Positions 24,471-31,613 of a DNA stretch of 50,534 nt are shown here, in pieces. The position numbers and the translations under genes are program-made. Source of the DNA: Bacillota bacterium (GTDB lineage: Bacteria; Bacillota; Clostridia; Christensenellales; CAG-138); assembly GCA_023409435.1 (NCBI GenBank), contig JAEYHP010000135.1, positions 1 to 50,534 of the forward strand. The letters are read 5' to 3'. The stretch's first letter is position 1. Each line of letters opens with the position of its first letter. The notes under the pieces were generated by a model, which had not been told where the DNA came from, did not search any database, and was given only the letters and a program-made list of their open reading frames with translations.

Positions 24471-26270
24471 ATGAAGAACTTTTCCATCCCCAAGAAGCTG
24501 ACCGTGGCCTTCGCTGCCATCATTTTGCTCTTTTGTGGCGCAGTCTTAGTGGCGATGCTGAACCTTTCGAACATCGCTGGACAATTCACGGCGTTTCACG
24601 ACCATTCCTTCGTTACGAATAGGCAGACCATGGCGATCCGCGGTTTGCTGCATGAAATCGAAAAAAATCTCATCAACGCATGCGTCGCGGAGGACGCCGC
24701 GGAAGCGCAAGGATACTTGGACGACGTGAACAATTCCGTGACGGAGCTTACCGCCGTAAGAAAGACGCTTTCCGAAGTGCTCATCGGCAACGAGGAACTG
24801 ATCCAGCAGTTCAACGATGACGTGATTACCGCCGCCGCGGTCCGCGGGACAATTTCGGAACTGGCGCTCTCCGGAAAAGGCGCTGCCGCGCTTGCCCTGT
24901 ACCGGCAGGAATACGCCCCCAAGGCGCAGTCGCTGCGGGATACGATTGAACAGGTAAACAGTAACGATTCGGAGCGCGCCGACAGCTTCTACCTGGATGC
25001 GAAAACGGCGCAGAATATGGCGACCATACTCGTTCTTGGCATCACCGGCGCGACGTTTGTGATAGCCGTGCTCCTAAGCGTATATATCATCCGAAGCATC
25101 ACAAGGCCCCTGCGCGAGATCGAGCAGGCGACAAAGCGGCTTTCCGGCGGCGAACTGGACGTTGCGATTACGTATCAATCCAAGGATGAGCTGGGTTCTC
25201 TGGCCGACAGCGCGCGTACCCTGGTTGCAACCCTGCGCGCATACATCGGCAATATTTCAGAAATGCTCAAATATATGGCGGACGGCGACCTCAGCCTAAG
25301 TGTGACGATGGAATACCAGAAGGACTTCGCGCCCATAAAAGCCTCTTTAGAGACGATTTTAGCCTCGCTCAACGCCATGTTCTTAGGCATTCAGCAATCC
25401 TCCGAGCAGGTGGCGAGCGGCTCTTCCCAGGTGGCAAGCGGCGCACAGTCCCTCGCCCAGGGCGCTACGGAACAGGCAAGCTCCGTTGAAGAGCTTTCCG
25501 CCACAATCAACGAGATCTCTGAGCAGATCAAGGCGAATGCCGCCAACGCCCAGCACGCCAACCGCATGGTGGCGGAGACCACGCGCGAAATCGAAAACGG
25601 CCAAAATCAGATGGGGCGGCTGGTTACCGCCATGGGGGATATTTCCGAGACCTCCAGCCAGATCAGCAAAATCATAAAGACGATAGACGACATCGCGTTC
25701 CAGACCAATATCTTAGCGCTCAATGCCGCGGTGGAAGCGGCGCGAGCGGGCACTGCAGGGAAGGGCTTTGCCGTGGTGGCCGAGGAAGTACGAAACCTTG
25801 CCGCCAAGAGTGCCGAAGCGGCAAAGAACACGACCGCTCTCATTGAAAACGCCATACGCGCCATAGGCAACGGCACGCATATGGTGGCTGCTACCGAGCA
25901 ATCCTTAAACGGCATTGTGGAGAAGGCGGAGCATGTCACAAGGCTCGTCAACGACATCGCGCAGGCTTCCAACGCACAGGCGACCGCCGTGATGCAGACG
26001 ACAATGGGGATTGAGCAGATTTCCAGCGTTGTGCAGAACAACTCCGCCACGGCGGAAGAAAGCGCTGCTGCAAGCGAGGAGCTTTCCGGCCAGGCGCTTA
26101 TGCTCAAAGAAGTGATCGCAAAAGTGCGCCTGAAAGGCGAAGAGGCAAAGACGCGGGCGCAGGCCCCGGCTTATGTAGCTGCGGAAGCCACGGCCCCGCG
26201 CTACGTCTATGCGCCCTCCCCCGTCGCCATGCCCAACCCGTCGTTCGCAATCGCGCTGGACAAATATTGA
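24471..26270 (+). CDS. Methyl-accepting chemotaxis protein
   Basis: 599 residues: membrane segments ~10-30 and ~190-212 around a four-helix-bundle sensor domain rich in Glu/Ala/Asn, a HAMP domain (RSITRPLREIEQATKRLSGGELDV), then a long cytoplasmic coiled coil with the hairpin tip NILALNAAVEAARAGTAGKG FAVVAEEVRNLA. It binds CheA/CheW through the tip and reports an external ligand, unknown here. ATG 24471 follows AAGGAG by 7 bases. No other chemotaxis gene is in the window. Confidence 0.95.
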   Translation: MKNFSIPKKLTVAFAAIILLFCGAVLVAMLNLSNIAGQFTAFHDHSFVTNRQTMAIRGLLHEIEKNLINACVAEDAAEAQGYLDDVNNSVTELTAVRKTLSEVLIGNEELIQQFNDDVITAAAVRGTISELALSGKGAAALALYRQEYAPKAQSLRDTIEQVNSNDSERADSFYLDAKTAQNMATILVLGITGATFVIAVLLSVYIIRSITRPLREIEQATKRLSGGELDVAITYQSKDELGSLADSARTLVATLRAYIGNISEMLKYMADGDLSLSVTMEYQKDFAPIKASLETILASLNAMFLGIQQSSEQVASGSSQVASGAQSLAQGATEQASSVEELSATINEISEQIKANAANAQHANRMVAETTREIENGQNQMGRLVTAMGDISETSSQISKIIKTIDDIAFQTNILALNAAVEAARAGTAGKGFAVVAEEVRNLAAKSAEAAKNTTALIENAIRAIGNGTHMVAATEQSLNGIVEKAEHVTRLVNDIAQASNAQATAVMQTTMGIEQISSVVQNNSATAEESAAASEELSGQALMLKEVIAKVRLKGEEAKTRAQAPAYVAAEATAPRYVYAPSPVAMPNPSFAIALDKY

Positions 26271-26292
26271 TACACTCTTCCTACATAATTAT

Positions 26293-26322
26293 AAAGCGCG
26301 TCCCGCATTAGGGGCGCGCTTT
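26293..26322 (+). terminator. Terminator of the chemoreceptor gene (copy 1)
   Basis: AAAGCGCGTCCC (26293-26304) and GGGGCGCGCTTT (26311-26322) pair with a single G-U wobble. Almost the same hairpin recurs at 26453-26480. Confidence 0.75.
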
Positions 26323-26340
26323 AGCCTGCCAGCCTTTTAC

Positions 26341-26424
26341 CATCCTGAGCGAAGCGAAGGATCTTGAAGCGGCTGGATTAGGACGTATAACGGGAGCTAG
26401 ATTCTTCGCCTCCGGCTCAGAATG
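26341..26424. repeat. REP/MITE-like inverted repeat element
   Basis: CATCCTGAGCGAAGCGAAGG (26341 on) and its imperfect reverse complement near 26399-26424 (AGATTCTTCGCCTCCGGCTC on the plus strand) flank a 34-base centre. The TTCTGAGCGAAGCGAAGAATCT-type core is a very widespread bacterial palindromic repeat (recalled). It sits between two copies of the same terminator hairpin. Confidence 0.6.
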
Positions 26425-26452
26425 ACAAACGACAGGGTTTATCGACACTCTG

Positions 26453-26480
26453 AAAGCGCGTCCCATCCGGGACGCGCTTT
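26453..26480 (+). terminator. Duplicated terminator hairpin (copy 2)
   Basis: AAAGCGCGTCCC-ATCC-GGGACGCGCTTT, a perfect 12-bp stem and near copy of the hairpin at 26293-26322. Confidence 0.7.
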
Positions 26481-26581
26481 GCGCTGTCCCGCCATATGTC
26501 ATATATCAAGATAAATGGCAGTAAATTGCATACATTTTACTTGCCTTCCCATTGGTTTTATGTGAAAATATACACAATATT

Positions 26582-26600
26582 TGGAGTGGCAGCCACTCCA
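26582..26600 (+). promoter_or_regulatory. Perfect palindrome ahead of the ABC operon
   Basis: TGGAGTGGC-A-GCCACTCCA, 9-bp arms, 14 bases ahead of the ATP-binding gene start. Position and symmetry fit an operator for a dimeric repressor or a hairpin in the leader; the regulator is not in the window. Confidence 0.6.
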
Positions 26601-26614
26601 CAAAGGGGACACGC

Positions 26615-27529
26615 ATGGAAAAGATCATAGAGGTGGAAGGGCTCAAAAAGTCCTACGGAACGGTGGAAGCCGTAAAGGGCATCAGCTTTTATGTGGAAGC
26701 TGGAAAGCTCTTTGCCTTTTTAGGCCCCAACGGCGCGGGAAAGTCCACGACAATCGACATCCTCTGCACGATACTTGAGGCGGACGCAGGCGAAGTCACG
26801 ATAGACGGGCACGCTTTGGGCGCAAAGGATGCGGCCATACGCTCCGCGATCGGCGTGGTATTTCAGGACCATTTGCTGGACCCGCTGCTTACGGTGGAAG
26901 AAAACATGCGCGTGCGGGGCAGCTTCTACCACAAGAACCGCCTGCAGCTCAACGCGGCCGTGGAATGGGCGGCAAATGCGGCGGCGGTAAAGGAATTTAT
27001 CAAACGCCCGTACGGCAAGCTTTCCGGCGGGCAAAAGCGCCGGGCGGACATTGCGCGGGCGCTTATCAACACGCCGAAAATCCTGTTCCTGGACGAACCC
27101 ACCACCGGCCTTGACCCGCAGACCCGCAAAAGCGTATGGGAAAGCGTGCAGGCGCTGCAAAAAGAAACCGGCATGACGGTATTTTTGACCACGCACTATC
27201 TGGAAGAAGCCGCCGAAGCCGATTACGTGATTATCATAGACAACGGCGAGATCGCCGCGAAGGGCACGCCCACGGCGCTGCGCCAGCAGTATGCGAGCGA
27301 TCTATTAAAGCTATTCCCTTCGGACGAAGCGGCGTTGATTTCAACGCTTGAGGAAATGAAGCTATCGTTCACCAAGGTATCCGACCGGCTGGTGATAAAG
27401 CTTTCCTCCACACTGGATGCGCTGCCGCTGCTTGAGCGCGTAAAGCCGCATATCGCCGGGTTTGAAGTATTGAACGGCACGATGGATGACGCCTTTATCG
27501 GCATCACCGGAAAGGAGATCCGGCAATGA
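26615..27529 (+). CDS. ABC transporter ATP-binding protein (ABC-2 exporter)
   Basis: 304 residues: Walker A GPNGAGKST (~40), Q-loop, signature LSGGQKRRADIARAL (~135), Walker B ILFLDEPTTGLDP, H-loop TTHYLEEA, and a C-terminal extension of ~75 residues typical of DrrA/NodI-like exporters. Start ATG 26615 behind AAAGGGG. Overlaps the permease gene by 4 bases (ATGA), so the two form one exporter; cargo unknown (drug, lipid or peptide). Confidence 0.93.
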   Translation: MEKIIEVEGLKKSYGTVEAVKGISFYVEAGKLFAFLGPNGAGKSTTIDILCTILEADAGEVTIDGHALGAKDAAIRSAIGVVFQDHLLDPLLTVEENMRVRGSFYHKNRLQLNAAVEWAANAAAVKEFIKRPYGKLSGGQKRRADIARALINTPKILFLDEPTTGLDPQTRKSVWESVQALQKETGMTVFLTTHYLEEAAEADYVIIIDNGEIAAKGTPTALRQQYASDLLKLFPSDEAALISTLEEMKLSFTKVSDRLVIKLSSTLDALPLLERVKPHIAGFEVLNGTMDDAFIGITGKEIRQ

Positions 27530-28380
27530 CGGCATTCGTAAGTAGAAATTTAAAGGTGTTTTTCCGGGACAGGGCCTCCGTGTTCTTTTCCCTGCTCGCG
27601 GTGTTCATCATCATAGGCCTGTACGTGCTGTTCTTAGGCGACGTGTGGCTCCAGAACCTGCCCGATATGCCCGGCGCCAAATACCTGATGGACAGCTGGA
27701 TCATGGCGGGCCTTCTCGCTGTCACCTCCATGACCACCACGATGGGCGCGTTCGGCATCATGGTGGAAGACCGCGCGAACAAGCTCATCAAGGATTTCAA
27801 TGCCTCCCCCATCCGCCATAGCGAGGTCGCGGGCGGCTACATCCTCTCCTCTTTTGTCATTGGCATCATCATTACGCTCATCACGCTGGTGCTGGCGGAG
27901 CTTTACATTTGGAGTGGCGGCGGGCAATGGCTGAGCCTTGGCGCGCTTTGCAAAGTACTAGTATTGCTGCTGATTTCCGCGCTGTGCAACACGGCGATGC
28001 TTTCGTTTTTGATCTCCTTCTTCAAAAGCAACAACGCGTTCGGCACGGCCAGCAGCATCATCGGTACGCTGATCGGCTTTTTGACGGGCATTTACCTGCC
28101 CATCGGCATGCTGCCCGAAGGCATTCAGTTCATTATTAAAATATTCCCCGTTTCCCACGCGGCGCTGCTGCTGCGGCAGGTGATGATGGAGGTGCCTATG
28201 CATACGGTGTTCGCGGGCGCGCCCGCCGCCACGGTAGAGAGCTTCCAGCAGGAAATGGGCGTGCTGTTTAAAATGGGTGATACGGCCATGAGCACCTGGA
28301 CCAGCATCGCGATACTCCTTGGCACGGCGGTGGTGTTCTACGGGCTTTCGATCTGGCGGTATTCGAGGAAGAGCAAATAA
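27526..28380 (+). CDS. ABC-2 type transporter permease
   Basis: 284 residues with six hydrophobic segments, an N-terminal amphipathic RNLKVFFRDRASVFFSLLA segment, and the ABC-2 signature region near SSIIGTLIGFLTGIYLPIGMLPEGIQFI (given in part: GFLTGIYLPIGMLPE) followed by FPVSHAALLLRQVM. Start overlaps the ATPase stop. Together they make an ABC exporter of the DrrAB/NodIJ group. Confidence 0.92.
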   Translation: MTAFVSRNLKVFFRDRASVFFSLLAVFIIIGLYVLFLGDVWLQNLPDMPGAKYLMDSWIMAGLLAVTSMTTTMGAFGIMVEDRANKLIKDFNASPIRHSEVAGGYILSSFVIGIIITLITLVLAELYIWSGGGQWLSLGALCKVLVLLLISALCNTAMLSFLISFFKSNNAFGTASSIIGTLIGFLTGIYLPIGMLPEGIQFIIKIFPVSHAALLLRQVMMEVPMHTVFAGAPAATVESFQQEMGVLFKMGDTAMSTWTSIAILLGTAVVFYGLSIWRYSRKSK

Positions 28381-28397
28381 ACTTGATTTTGCGCTTG

Positions 28398-28425
28398 ATC
28401 CCCCGGCATGCCGGGGGATTTTTTG
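28398..28425 (+). terminator. Terminator of the ABC operon
   Basis: ATCCCCCGG-CATG-CCGGGGGAT followed by TTTTTTG, 20 bases behind the permease stop. Confidence 0.9.
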
Positions 28426-28482
28426 TGTGGCCAAACAGTGATGATCCTCCTCTGTTTGCCTGATTTAACGGACTTTCGGCCG

Positions 28483-28505
28483 CCTCTTGAATGGGGTTCA
28501 AGAGG
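28483..28505 (+). repeat. Extra copy of the tRNA-Pro anticodon arm
   Basis: CTTGAATGGGGTTCAAGAGG at 28486-28505 is identical over 20 bases to 28644-28663 inside the tRNA gene, 158 bases downstream. With three more flanking bases it forms a hairpin with 9-bp arms. The rest of the tRNA is not present. Confidence 0.75.
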
Positions 28506-28559
28506 TCTAAATTGCCGCTGGCTGCCCCCTGCCCCGCCAATATGGGGTCAAAAAAAACC

Positions 28560-28588
28560 TTGCAAATCAACACTCGCTTTAGTATAAT
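28560..28588 (+). promoter_or_regulatory. Promoter of tRNA-Pro
   Basis: TTGCAA (28560-28565), 17-base spacer, TATAAT (28583-28588), 28 bases ahead of the mature tRNA 5' end. Confidence 0.8.
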
Positions 28589-28616
28589 TATTTTCGCTGC
28601 GATGAGCGGCATGTAT

Positions 28617-28693
28617 CTGGGTGTGGCGCAGTTTGGTAGCGTGCTTGAATGGGGTTCAAGAGGCCGGAGGTTCAAATCCTCTCACCCAGACCA
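28617..28693 (+). tRNA. tRNA-Pro (anticodon GGG)
   Basis: 77 bases including encoded CCA. Acceptor stem CTGGGTG/CACCCAG, discriminator A, D arm GCGC...GCGT, anticodon stem CTTGA/TCAAG with loop ATGGGGT (anticodon GGG at 28651-28653), T arm with GGTTCAAATCC. A terminator follows at once. It marks the apparent left boundary of the prophage. Confidence 0.93.
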
Positions 28694-28697
28694 ACGC

Positions 28698-28734
28698 AAA
28701 AAAGTCCCGAATCTTTTAAGGTTCTGGACTTTTT
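28698..28734 (+). terminator. Terminator behind tRNA-Pro
   Basis: AAAAAGTCC (28699-28707) pairs with GGACTTTTT (28726-28734), ending tRNA transcription 5 bases behind the CCA. Confidence 0.8.
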
Positions 28735-28943
28735 CTTTGCTCAAAAATCGGCCAGAAAATTGCTCCAAAAACGCGTTTTGACATCCATTTGACATCCATA
28801 GAATTTTTTGCGCAAGTATTAACCAATGCCAACCTAGCTTCTTCATAGCAGCTATAATCGACACACTAGTCAATTTACGCAAAAAATGGTAGAATCACCA
28901 CTATCTTATGTGGCTCAATATTTTAATATATACGTGGGGTAGT
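28735..28943. other. Junction spacer
   Basis: About 210 bases without a supported gene. Contains a short tandem TTTGACATCCA TTTGACATCCA (near 28776-28798) and a possible -10 TGGTAGAAT at 28886-28894 for the next gene. AT content rises sharply here. Confidence 0.4.
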
Positions 28944-29825
28944 ATGGAAGAGCAAATTACCAAAAACCAGCACTATGTTCCAAAGTTCTATCTCCGTAAC
29001 TTCTTAAATGCAAATGAGACGCTATGGGTTTACTGTAAGTTAACTGAGAAGTATTTCCAGCGCAGCCCAAATAGTATCTGCTATGAAAAGTGGCTTTATG
29101 AAACAAGATGGGAAAAAGCTGACCCAAAGTTGGGGAAGTACATTCTACAAAATCAACTAGAAAAAAAATTCATACCATTTGAAGGCACATGGAATACGTT
29201 AGTTAGAAAGATCATTGATATTTGCGGCAATCCTCTAAACAAAAATTCGCTTATTTGTAATAAAGATGAGAAAAAGACACTAGCTAGCCTGGTAGTTAAT
29301 CTATTTTTACGAAATCCACGGTCACTAAATCAAGTAGAATTAAATATGGTAGTTGATGACTTGATGAGCAGCAATGAAGAGATTCAATCAATTGATCAAT
29401 TATTAAGCGATATGAATTTCGGGGATACAAAATCTCTAATAAAAGCAGCACAAAAAAAAGTATTGCTAGACGAAGAGTTTTCGGGGGGCGCTCCAGAACA
29501 GATGATAAATGACCTGTTGGGGTTAAGTCTTAGTTTTCTTGTATCCAAAGATCAGGAGTTTATTACAAGCGATTTCCCAGTGTTGTGTAAACTATTCGAG
29601 ACTGCAGCGGGTGAAATTTACCCCCAAAAAATATACTTACCAATTAGTCCATATTGTATGTTGCAGTACAGCAATGATCCCATGGCAAGATTTTATACAA
29701 ATAGAGTGGTTCCAATTTCTAATGAAGATGTAAATAAATTAAACCGCTCTTATATGAAAAGCCAATCAAAATTATTAATTGCAAGAGAGGAATCAATTTT
29801 GAAGTATATTGTAGATCAAAATTAA
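28944..29825 (+). CDS. DUF4238 family protein (prophage accessory gene)
   Basis: 293 residues starting EEQITKNQHYVPKFYLRNF, the hallmark NQHYVPxFYLxxF of DUF4238; a later FITSDFPVLC and PISPYCML are also typical (the family often carries a conserved SD-P and P-L-S/T motif). Function unknown; members are frequent in mobile DNA. Strongly AT-rich compared with host genes, and orientation opposite to the phage late genes, as for a lysogenic-conversion gene. ATG 28944 fits the family start; the site GGGG is weak. Confidence 0.8.
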   Translation: MEEQITKNQHYVPKFYLRNFLNANETLWVYCKLTEKYFQRSPNSICYEKWLYETRWEKADPKLGKYILQNQLEKKFIPFEGTWNTLVRKIIDICGNPLNKNSLICNKDEKKTLASLVVNLFLRNPRSLNQVELNMVVDDLMSSNEEIQSIDQLLSDMNFGDTKSLIKAAQKKVLLDEEFSGGAPEQMINDLLGLSLSFLVSKDQEFITSDFPVLCKLFETAAGEIYPQKIYLPISPYCMLQYSNDPMARFYTNRVVPISNEDVNKLNRSYMKSQSKLLIAREESILKYIVDQN

Positions 29826-29868
29826 AATATCTCAAGGCCAATCCCAATAGCTGGGAATAGCGCTGTTA

Positions 29869-30114
29869 TTAGTTGTAGCGCTCAACAAACCATCTCCCCT
29901 CCTCATCAAAAAGGAAGATGACTTTGCCGCTGACTTCACAGGTATAGCGCACGCCCGCGCCTCCTGCCTTCAGGCTGGCCGCCCGGCGAACGTCCAATAC
30001 TTCGTTGATAAGGATTTTTCGTCCATCCTCCCAGATAAGCCCCAGAGGCTTTTTCTTGCCTTCGGGATTGATCAGGGCGAGTACGCTGACATACACCTTT
30101 GCGGATTGCTCCAT
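29869..30114 (-). CDS. Small partner protein of the Y-family polymerase
   Basis: 81 residues starting EQSAKVYVSVLALINPEGKK, with KPLGLIWEDGRK, VLDVRRAASLKAGG and a YTCEVSGKVIFLFDEEGRWFVER end. Small proteins of this pattern commonly stand behind mobile-element Y-family polymerase genes (recalled). No enzyme motif; a beta-rich OB/SH3-like fold is plausible. The start overlaps the end of the polymerase gene by a few codons, with GAAGGG upstream, so translation is coupled and expression should be SOS-dependent. Confidence 0.7.
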   Translation of the reverse strand: MEQSAKVYVSVLALINPEGKKKPLGLIWEDGRKILINEVLDVRRAASLKAGGAGVRYTCEVSGKVIFLFDEEGRWFVERYN

Positions 30115-30127
30115 AATGCCCTTCCCA

Positions 30128-31372
30128 CTACGCAAAATAGCCGACCGGATGGATGATATGGTCTCCCTTGGGGTTAATCCGCCCCAGGGTATCGTCCAAT
30201 GCGTTGACAGCGCGCCCAATGGAATAATGCCCAAACCTTCTGCGGATATCATCAACCGCGCGCTCTAATTGTTCCCGGCGTATCCGTTGCGCTTCATCCT
30301 CCAATAATGTCAATTGCACCGGCGTACTGGCAGGGATAAGGTTGCAGGCGCGGATACCAATGCTGCGCAGAGGCCTCTCCCATCGATAATTATCTTTCAA
30401 CAGCTTAAGCGCCGCTTCGCAAAGCTCGGAGGAAAGGCAAGTGGGCTTTGTCAGCTTTAACTGCCGCTCAAAGCTGAACAGCTCATTGTCGCGCAGGCTG
30501 ATTTGCACGCCTCTACATAGGAATCCATGATCGCGCAGCCGCTCCGCTACGCTCTCCGCAAGCATATAATAGATGATCTTCGCGTCCAGCTCACAGGTAA
30601 GGTCCCTTGGCGTGGTGGTACTGTTGCCAATGCTTTTGATGATGGCTTCCTCACCCATACGGGTAACCGGGGACGTATCCCATCCATTTGCAAATGTGTG
30701 AAGAATCAGCCCCCACTTTCCAAACCAGCTATGCAATAGTTCTGAGTCGGTCTTCGCAAGTTCGCCGATTGTAACGATGCCTTTATCGTATAGCTTACGC
30801 TGCGTCGCACGGCCAACATATAGAAGCTCCGCTGCGGGGAGCGGCCACACCTTGTCTTTGAAATTGCCGGCCGTGATCACCGTCACCGCATCCGGCTTTT
30901 TCATGTCGCTGCCCAGCTTGGCAAATATCTTGTTGTAGCTCACGCCCACGGAAACCGTAATGCCGAGTTCGTACTTAATCCGCTGCCGGATCTTGTTTGC
31001 AATTTCTTCTCCGCTTCCATAGAGGTGCATGCTGCCGGTTACATCGGCCCAAACTTCGTCTAAGCCGAACGGCTCAATCTGATCGGTATAATCTGCATAG
31101 ATTTCACGGGCAAGGCGGCTGAAGCGGAGATAAAGGGCATAGTTTGGCTTCACGATAATGAGCCGCGGACATTTTTGTTTTGCCTGCCACAGCGCCTCAC
31201 CGGTCTTTATGCCATATGCCTTAGCTTCGTAGTTTTTAGCCAGGATAATGCCATGCCGCTGCTCCTGATCCCCTCCAACCGCCACCGGCTTCCCGCGCAG
31301 CTCCGGATGATGCAGGCATTCAATGCTTGCATAGCAGTTGTTGATATCGACATGCAAGATCGTCCTCTCCAC
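30128..31372 (-). CDS. Y-family (UmuC/DinB-type) translesion DNA polymerase
   Basis: 414 residues. Palm motif HVDINNCYASIE near the start gives the first metal ligand; the second acidic pair is in PFGLDEVWADVTG (usual form SIDEAFLDVT). GVSYNKIFAKLGSDMKKP is the conserved segment behind it; the thumb helix-hairpin (ELLYVGRATQRKLYDKGI) and little-finger domain follow. This is the UmuC-like group seen in Gram-positive plasmids and phages. The GTG start at 31372 has GGAG 7 bases upstream. A LexA box overlaps the promoter region, so it is induced by DNA damage. Could raise mutation in the lysogen. Confidence 0.92.
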   Translation of the reverse strand: MERTILHVDINNCYASIECLHHPELRGKPVAVGGDQEQRHGIILAKNYEAKAYGIKTGEALWQAKQKCPRLIIVKPNYALYLRFSRLAREIYADYTDQIEPFGLDEVWADVTGSMHLYGSGEEIANKIRQRIKYELGITVSVGVSYNKIFAKLGSDMKKPDAVTVITAGNFKDKVWPLPAAELLYVGRATQRKLYDKGIVTIGELAKTDSELLHSWFGKWGLILHTFANGWDTSPVTRMGEEAIIKSIGNSTTTPRDLTCELDAKIIYYMLAESVAERLRDHGFLCRGVQISLRDNELFSFERQLKLTKPTCLSSELCEAALKLLKDNYRWERPLRSIGIRACNLIPASTPVQLTLLEDEAQRIRREQLERAVDDIRRRFGHYSIGRAVNALDDTLGRINPKGDHIIHPVGYFA

Positions 31373-31397
31373 GTTCGTGCTCCGTTCTTATTAATTA

Positions 31398-31409
31398 GAA
31401 CGTCTGTTC
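31398..31409 (-). promoter_or_regulatory. LexA (SOS) box
   Basis: GAAC-GTCT-GTTC matches the Gram-positive LexA operator GAAC-N4-GTTC, 26 bases ahead of the polymerase start codon. Confidence 0.8.
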
Positions 31410-31613
31410 CGTTATAGTATATGAAGTGGATCGCCAAAAATCAAAGGAATCTTCTTACAATATTATTAAAATTACTCCAAAACTATAGTGTTTTCGCTCT
31501 GCTAAAGTCGCAAATTTCTTCCAATCCAAACACATCCTTTTATCAATAGAGCATACAATATATTGCGTTATATCTATATTAATCCACAATTATTGTGTGA
31601 GAAAGGATGCGCT
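31410..31613. other. AT-rich divergent control region
   Basis: Lies between the SOS polymerase and the dCTP-deaminase-like gene. Contains a TACAAT (31551-31556) -10 candidate for the right-hand gene and a CACAAT-T-ATTGTG palindrome at 31585-31597 about 17 bases ahead of its start, which could be an operator. No ORF. Confidence 0.45.

Noticed and set aside
27905..27916. Second copy of the TTTGGAGTGGC half-palindrome within the permease gene
   Set aside because: Only one arm is present and it lies in coding sequence; chance match.
28776..28798. TTTGACATCCA tandem as phage attachment core
   Set aside because: Only 11 bases per unit and both copies on the same side of the prophage; cannot be judged without the right end.
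28682..28882. Minus-strand ORF of 66 codons beside tRNA-Pro, possible integrase remnant
   Set aside because: It reads through the tRNA terminator and shows no integrase catalytic motif or ribosome site.
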